Origin: Paramecium tetraurelia
Lineage: Eukaryota > Ciliophora > Oligohymenophorea > Peniculida > Parameciidae
Reading direction: 5' to 3'
NCBI RefSeq assembly: GCF_000165425.1
Contig: NW_001798978.1
Span: forward strand, 124,001 to 188,000
DNA length: 64,000 nucleotides
A model generated the notes under the pieces. The model made no database searches and had not been told where the DNA came from. It saw nothing but the letters and a program-made list of their open reading frames with translations. Positions 60,628-64,000 of this stretch are shown in pieces. Made by a program: the position numbers and the translations under genes. Numbering within the stretch: the stretch's first letter is position 1; every line of letters starts with the position of its first letter.

Positions 60628-62208
60628 ATGAGCAAGGCAAAATCGAGATATTCAACAGAAGAGCAGGCTGCTGTTTAATCCAAAGTTGTAATTTAAGAAT
60701 CTAAATAAATTAGTAATCCATTTAATTGCCCAGCATTAAATAAGAATAAGTTAATTCTGTATCAGTTATTGCTTTAAGTGAATTATATTAGATTAAAAAT
60801 CATATATAAGGCGAGAAATAAACCAAAAAAGTAACATTAAATATATCAATAGACACTTGATAATTAAAGACTTTGGGCATAAAGAATAACAAAGTAAAGA
60901 TAATAAAAAGAGGCTGAGAAATTAGAGAGATTCACTAAGGAGGAGGAAGAAAGAAGAAAAATTGATAAAGAAGAGGAAGAGTATTAAGAGAGACTCAAAA
61001 ATGAACTTGTAAAAGAATCGAATTAAAAAATATTTGATCAAAGAGCAGAGTATGATAAAATTTACAAAATTCTAGTGTTCGAAATTTGAAGGCATAAATG
61101 ATGTTAAGTGAAGTTGAGAGAACTAATGAATAATTAAATGCTATTAATAGGGAATAAAAAGAACTCAAAAAAATACATGAAGAGGAAAAGGAAAAAGAGT
61201 ATGAAATGCAGGAATATTATAAAGAGCAGGAATTAATGCTTAGGAAAGAGAAATAAGCAAAGAAGAAAAAAGAATGCAATGAGATCTTAGCTGATTAGCA
61301 TAAATAAGTCAAGGAGAGATATTTGAAGGAAATGATGCTAGATAAACAAGAAGGATAATTAATTAAGAAGAAAGCAGAGGAAGACGAAATTTTCAGAGAG
61401 TAATTAATATGCATAATTTAGACAATAAAAATTAGATATCAAACATAAGTAGTAGAAATTACTCAAAGAACATGAGGAATTCATGGAAAAGAGAAGAGAA
61501 TTATAAGAACTAGAAAAAAGTATTTTGGATGAAGAGGATAAGAAAATAATTGACCATGAATTTCACAAAGAAAAAGTGTTATAGATGAGAAAAGATAGAG
61601 TATAATATTAATATATAGTATTTAGGAACATTAAAAATAACACAAAAAGGAATAACTCAGAAAATAGATTTATGATCTTAGGGTGGAATAATAAAAATAA
61701 TAAGAAGATAATTATATGTAAACCATTTAAAAACATGCAGAGGAACTCAAACAAAAATAGGATGAAGAATTGAAATAGAAAGAATTAGAAAAAACATAAA
61801 TGATTTAAGATGCAGAAAATATGAGATTGAAACAACTTCAAATTTAATAATAAAAGAAGGCAAATTAATAGGCAGAATAGGAAGTAGATTTTAAATAAAA
61901 ATTAAAAGCATTAGAATAATTAGAATAAGTTGAATAGCTGCAAAATGATGTATTGAAAAGGAGGAATAAAGACTTGTAGGATTATTAGAAAATATAGATA
62001 GTAATATTTGTATTTATACAAGGAAGCTAAAAAGTAGCAACGAAAAAATTAATATATGCAAGAGTTGAAGGAATCATTACAAATGCAATAACGAAATCAA
62101 ACTGAAAAACAAGTATACTCTTCTTGGGCTCAACAGTGTATTGAAGAGTGGAAGGATAATGGCAAAAACATATTGCCAATGGTGAAAGCACTCTATTAAA
62201 CTGAATGA
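60628..62208 (+). CDS. TPH-type axonemal coiled-coil protein (CFAP210/MNS1-like)
   Basis: Starts MSKAKSRYSTEEQAAVQSKV. After two or three short introns the frame becomes a long Lys/Glu/Arg helix (KLERFTKEEEERRKIDKEEE, QEQRLKNELVKESN, MMLSEVERTNEQLNAINREQ, ELKKIHEEEKEKEYEMQEYY). The last exon ends VYSSWAQQCIEEWKDNGKNI then LPMVKALYQTE. The closing 'W......I.E....G.N..P..KA' resembles CCDC173/CFAP210, a doublet inner protein, but I am not certain of the name. It is in the same class as the CFAP45-like gene 5 kb upstream; the two are not similar enough by eye to call paralogs. Frames shift at several short introns that I placed only approximately. Confidence 0.7.
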
Positions 62209-62644
62209 ATCAAAATTTCGATTTTATTTTATAAATCAAGTAATAGTAATTTTAGATTTATCGTTTTTAAATTCTTTAATATAAGTTCCTTGCTTGATAT
62301 TTTTTAAGAAAAGAATGAGTTTTATCTTGGAAATTGTATTTAATTTTTAGTTTCCAATAATAGAAAATTTTAATTTTTAAATATAAAACTCATATATGTA
62401 TATACATATTTCTTTAAGAATTTTTTGGTATAATAGAATAACATGATATATATATATTAGGTGAATCATTGTAGAAAGTTGGTGAATTCCTGTACCTCAC
62501 TTTAGCAAAGTCTAAGGAAAATGGAATTTCTTCTATTTATATAAAATATTATAATACTCTCTGCAAATATTGACAAGTAAATCGTCTCTTCTAAAGCTTA
62601 GCTTTCTTCCAAAGATTTTATACAAATGTTAAAATCTTTGTAAA
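62209..62644. other. AT-rich gap between convergent genes
   Basis: About 436 bases with long A/T runs and TATATATATA near 62447. Nothing recognised. Confidence 0.4.
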
Positions 62645-63182
62645 TCATTTCTCAGATCTAGCTACAATTTGTCTAATTTGGTTAATTAATTAGATACTTG
62701 GATGCAAGGGAACCATAAGTTTTTGTTCCCTGAATGTCTTCTCTACAAAATCTCGTAGTTCTTCTTTATCAATTACTTCATAGTGGGCATACTGACAATT
62801 TAGACCTAATGGACAGACACCCGTGGAAAAGAAAGATCGGCAAGGTTTAGTTCGTTTATTGCCAAAGTTCTCTATTCTATGTGGCTCATGTATAAAAGAA
62901 CACTTTCATTTCATTTAAATGTACCTTGTCTTTGTATTGGCAATAACCTTTTTCTTGAAAGTTCCGACAGATTTTCGTTCTTAATTATTGTCTTTTGCCA
63001 TCTGATTAATCATTTTTATCGCCTGGTGTCGCGAAGCTCTTCTTTCTTATTGTAGGTTATTTAATTAGATTCTCAGTGTCCTAGTCAGAACCATCACTGC
63101 AAGTGGAGACATACCTTTAGGAATGATCAGTGCTGTAATTTTAGAGCATTTTCTAAGGAGTTGTATTACAATGTGAAGCCAT
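62645..63182 (-). CDS. Tandem CCCH zinc-finger RNA-binding protein (TIS11/ZFP36-like)
   Basis: Starts MASHCNTTPQKMLQNYS at 63182; an 18-nt intron at 63097-63114 and a 22-nt intron join the exons. Two CCCH fingers with the exact C-x8-C-x5-C-x3-H spacing: CRNFQEKGYCQYKDKCSFIH and CRSFFSTGVCPLGLNCQYAH, 18 residues apart, with leader-like KRTKP before the second. The C-terminus is helical (KEELRDFVEKTFREQKLMVP). TIS11-type pairs bind AU-rich 3' UTR elements and promote mRNA decay. About 170 residues, small for the family. Confidence 0.9.
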
Positions 63183-63289
63183 TGAATATTTAAAATATTA
63201 ATATTTGACTATTTCTAGTTTCTCTTTATTAAATGTGGCAAATGAAAAAAACTTACAAATTTAATTTTAAATAATATTATCGTTAAACT

Positions 63290-64000
63290 ATGTTAACATA
63301 GAAATTCATTTCAGATAGCCCTGCAAAAAAAAGAGATGAAAACGATGAATAGGATTACATATTTGAATAGTTAGAATAAATCAATAAACGTATATACAAT
63401 TACTAGCAATTGATCAAATAGAAGATTAATATTTTACTTGGCAATAATACTATGAAATCAATCGATTATGACAGTCTCTAAAAATAGTTGTCAGATCTAA
63501 GATTGGAAGAGCAAAAGTAATCATAAACATTAAACTTTAGTTATTCTTCCATGTAATTTGACATTGACCGATAGTAGAGTTCAGTGTTCGATTATTATGA
63601 ATCCGAATTCAATAAGTTGAAAAGTTTGTATGAAACAATTAACAAAGAGCATTAAGGATTTATTAAATAGAAATAAAATGCTAACGAACTATATTGTTAA
63701 ATGATAGAAACTAAGTAAATTTTGTAAGAAGACTTAAACACCCATCTATTACAAAGAGCGGAGTTGGTGGGTTAAAAGGAAGAATTGGAGGAATTTGTAG
63801 AATAAGTCAAGAATTAGAATGAATAATTGTTTATGATTTCTTAGATGTACTTTCTAAATGGTAAAAAATACTAAGAAAATCAAAATCAAGTAGCTACGCA
63901 GGAGAAAGAGATTAAAGTCTTGTAGCAATAAAGAGAAGAAAAGTAGAAGCAATTAGGATTATAACATTAAGCAACATTACTAGAAGTTTAATTACATTAA
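63290..64000 (+). CDS. Coiled-coil protein, N-terminal part (cut by window end)
   Basis: ATG at 63290 opens an unbroken frame to the window end: MLTQKFISDSPAKKRDENDE, NTMKSIDYDSLQKQLSDLRL, then long Gln/Glu/Lys helices (ETINKEHQGFIKQKQNANEL, KEELEEFVEQVKNQNEQL, EKEIKVLQQQREEKQKQLGL). No introns in the visible 237 codons. Coiled-coil structural or centrosomal type; family not recognisable from this part. It is 108 bases from the divergent CCCH gene. Confidence 0.72.

Noticed and set aside
1-64000. Frequent in-frame TAA and TAG codons, as if most genes were broken
   Set aside because: Conserved domains (dynein, CCT2, USP, cathepsin) read straight through them at positions where Gln fits, and genes end at TGA. 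This is the ciliate code, not decay.
1-64000. Transposons, LTR or virus-like elements, telomeric repeats, tRNAs, rRNAs and CRISPR arrays
   Set aside because: Nothing with matching motifs or repeat structure was seen by eye. Short structured RNAs could be missed without a covariance-model search.

Overview
The window looks like macronuclear DNA of a Paramecium-type ciliate. It is strongly AT-rich. Reading frames that encode recognisable proteins run through TAA and TAG, read as Gln, and end only at TGA. Exons are separated by very short introns (about 18-37 nt, mostly GTA...TAG or GTA...AAG), and genes are packed on both strands with gaps of tens to a few hundred bases. No bacterial features, CRISPR, tRNA, rRNA, telomeric repeats or transposons were recognised. 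All exon structures were worked out by eye from frame continuity and family motifs, so starts and some introns are provisional.

Layout. 0-9.5 kb: a Gln-rich gene tail, an ankyrin-AGC kinase (+), a three-finger C2HC zinc protein (-), three small unrecognised genes (-), a second AGC kinase (+) and a CCT-motif protein (-). 9.95-22.0 kb: one axonemal inner-arm-type dynein heavy chain (-), the dominant gene of the window. 22-29 kb: a SIN1/CRIM-like protein, an unrecognised Cys-pair protein, a SHIPPO/PGPGxY protein and a Na+/H+ exchanger, all on minus. 29-37.5 kb: small unknown genes, a longin-domain protein (-), a YANK-like kinase (+), chaperonin CCT2 (-), an unknown gene (+) and a second SHIPPO protein (+). 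38-40.4 kb: two adjacent intronless PAS-like genes (+). 40.6-49.5 kb: a vWA-domain relic, an ARM-like gene, MOB4/phocein, an unknown with an SR-like tail, a leucine-rich-repeat protein, an HP1-like chromodomain protein and a cathepsin L (all -), with small plus genes between. 49.9-64 kb: a SAXO-like microtubule protein (-), a PX-WD40 protein (+), a CFAP45-like coiled coil (-), a disulfide isomerase-like protein, a ubiquitin protease, a mitotic cyclin and another axonemal-type coiled coil (all +), a tandem CCCH RNA-binding protein (-) and a coiled-coil gene cut by the window end (+).

Functionally the window is rich in cilium parts: the dynein motor, two SHIPPO proteins, SAXO, a CFAP45-like protein and a second TPH-like coiled coil are all expected in or on axonemal doublets. 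A second theme is growth and cell-cycle signalling: three AGC-type kinases, a SIN1-like TORC2 subunit, MOB4, a cyclin and a USP. Whether this is more than the chance mixture of a compact genome cannot be judged from one window. The most useful oddities are a homopolymer-associated frame break in the dynein N-terminus, a decaying vWA gene, the PAS-like gene pair, and the PX-WD40, ankyrin-kinase and CCT-motif proteins.
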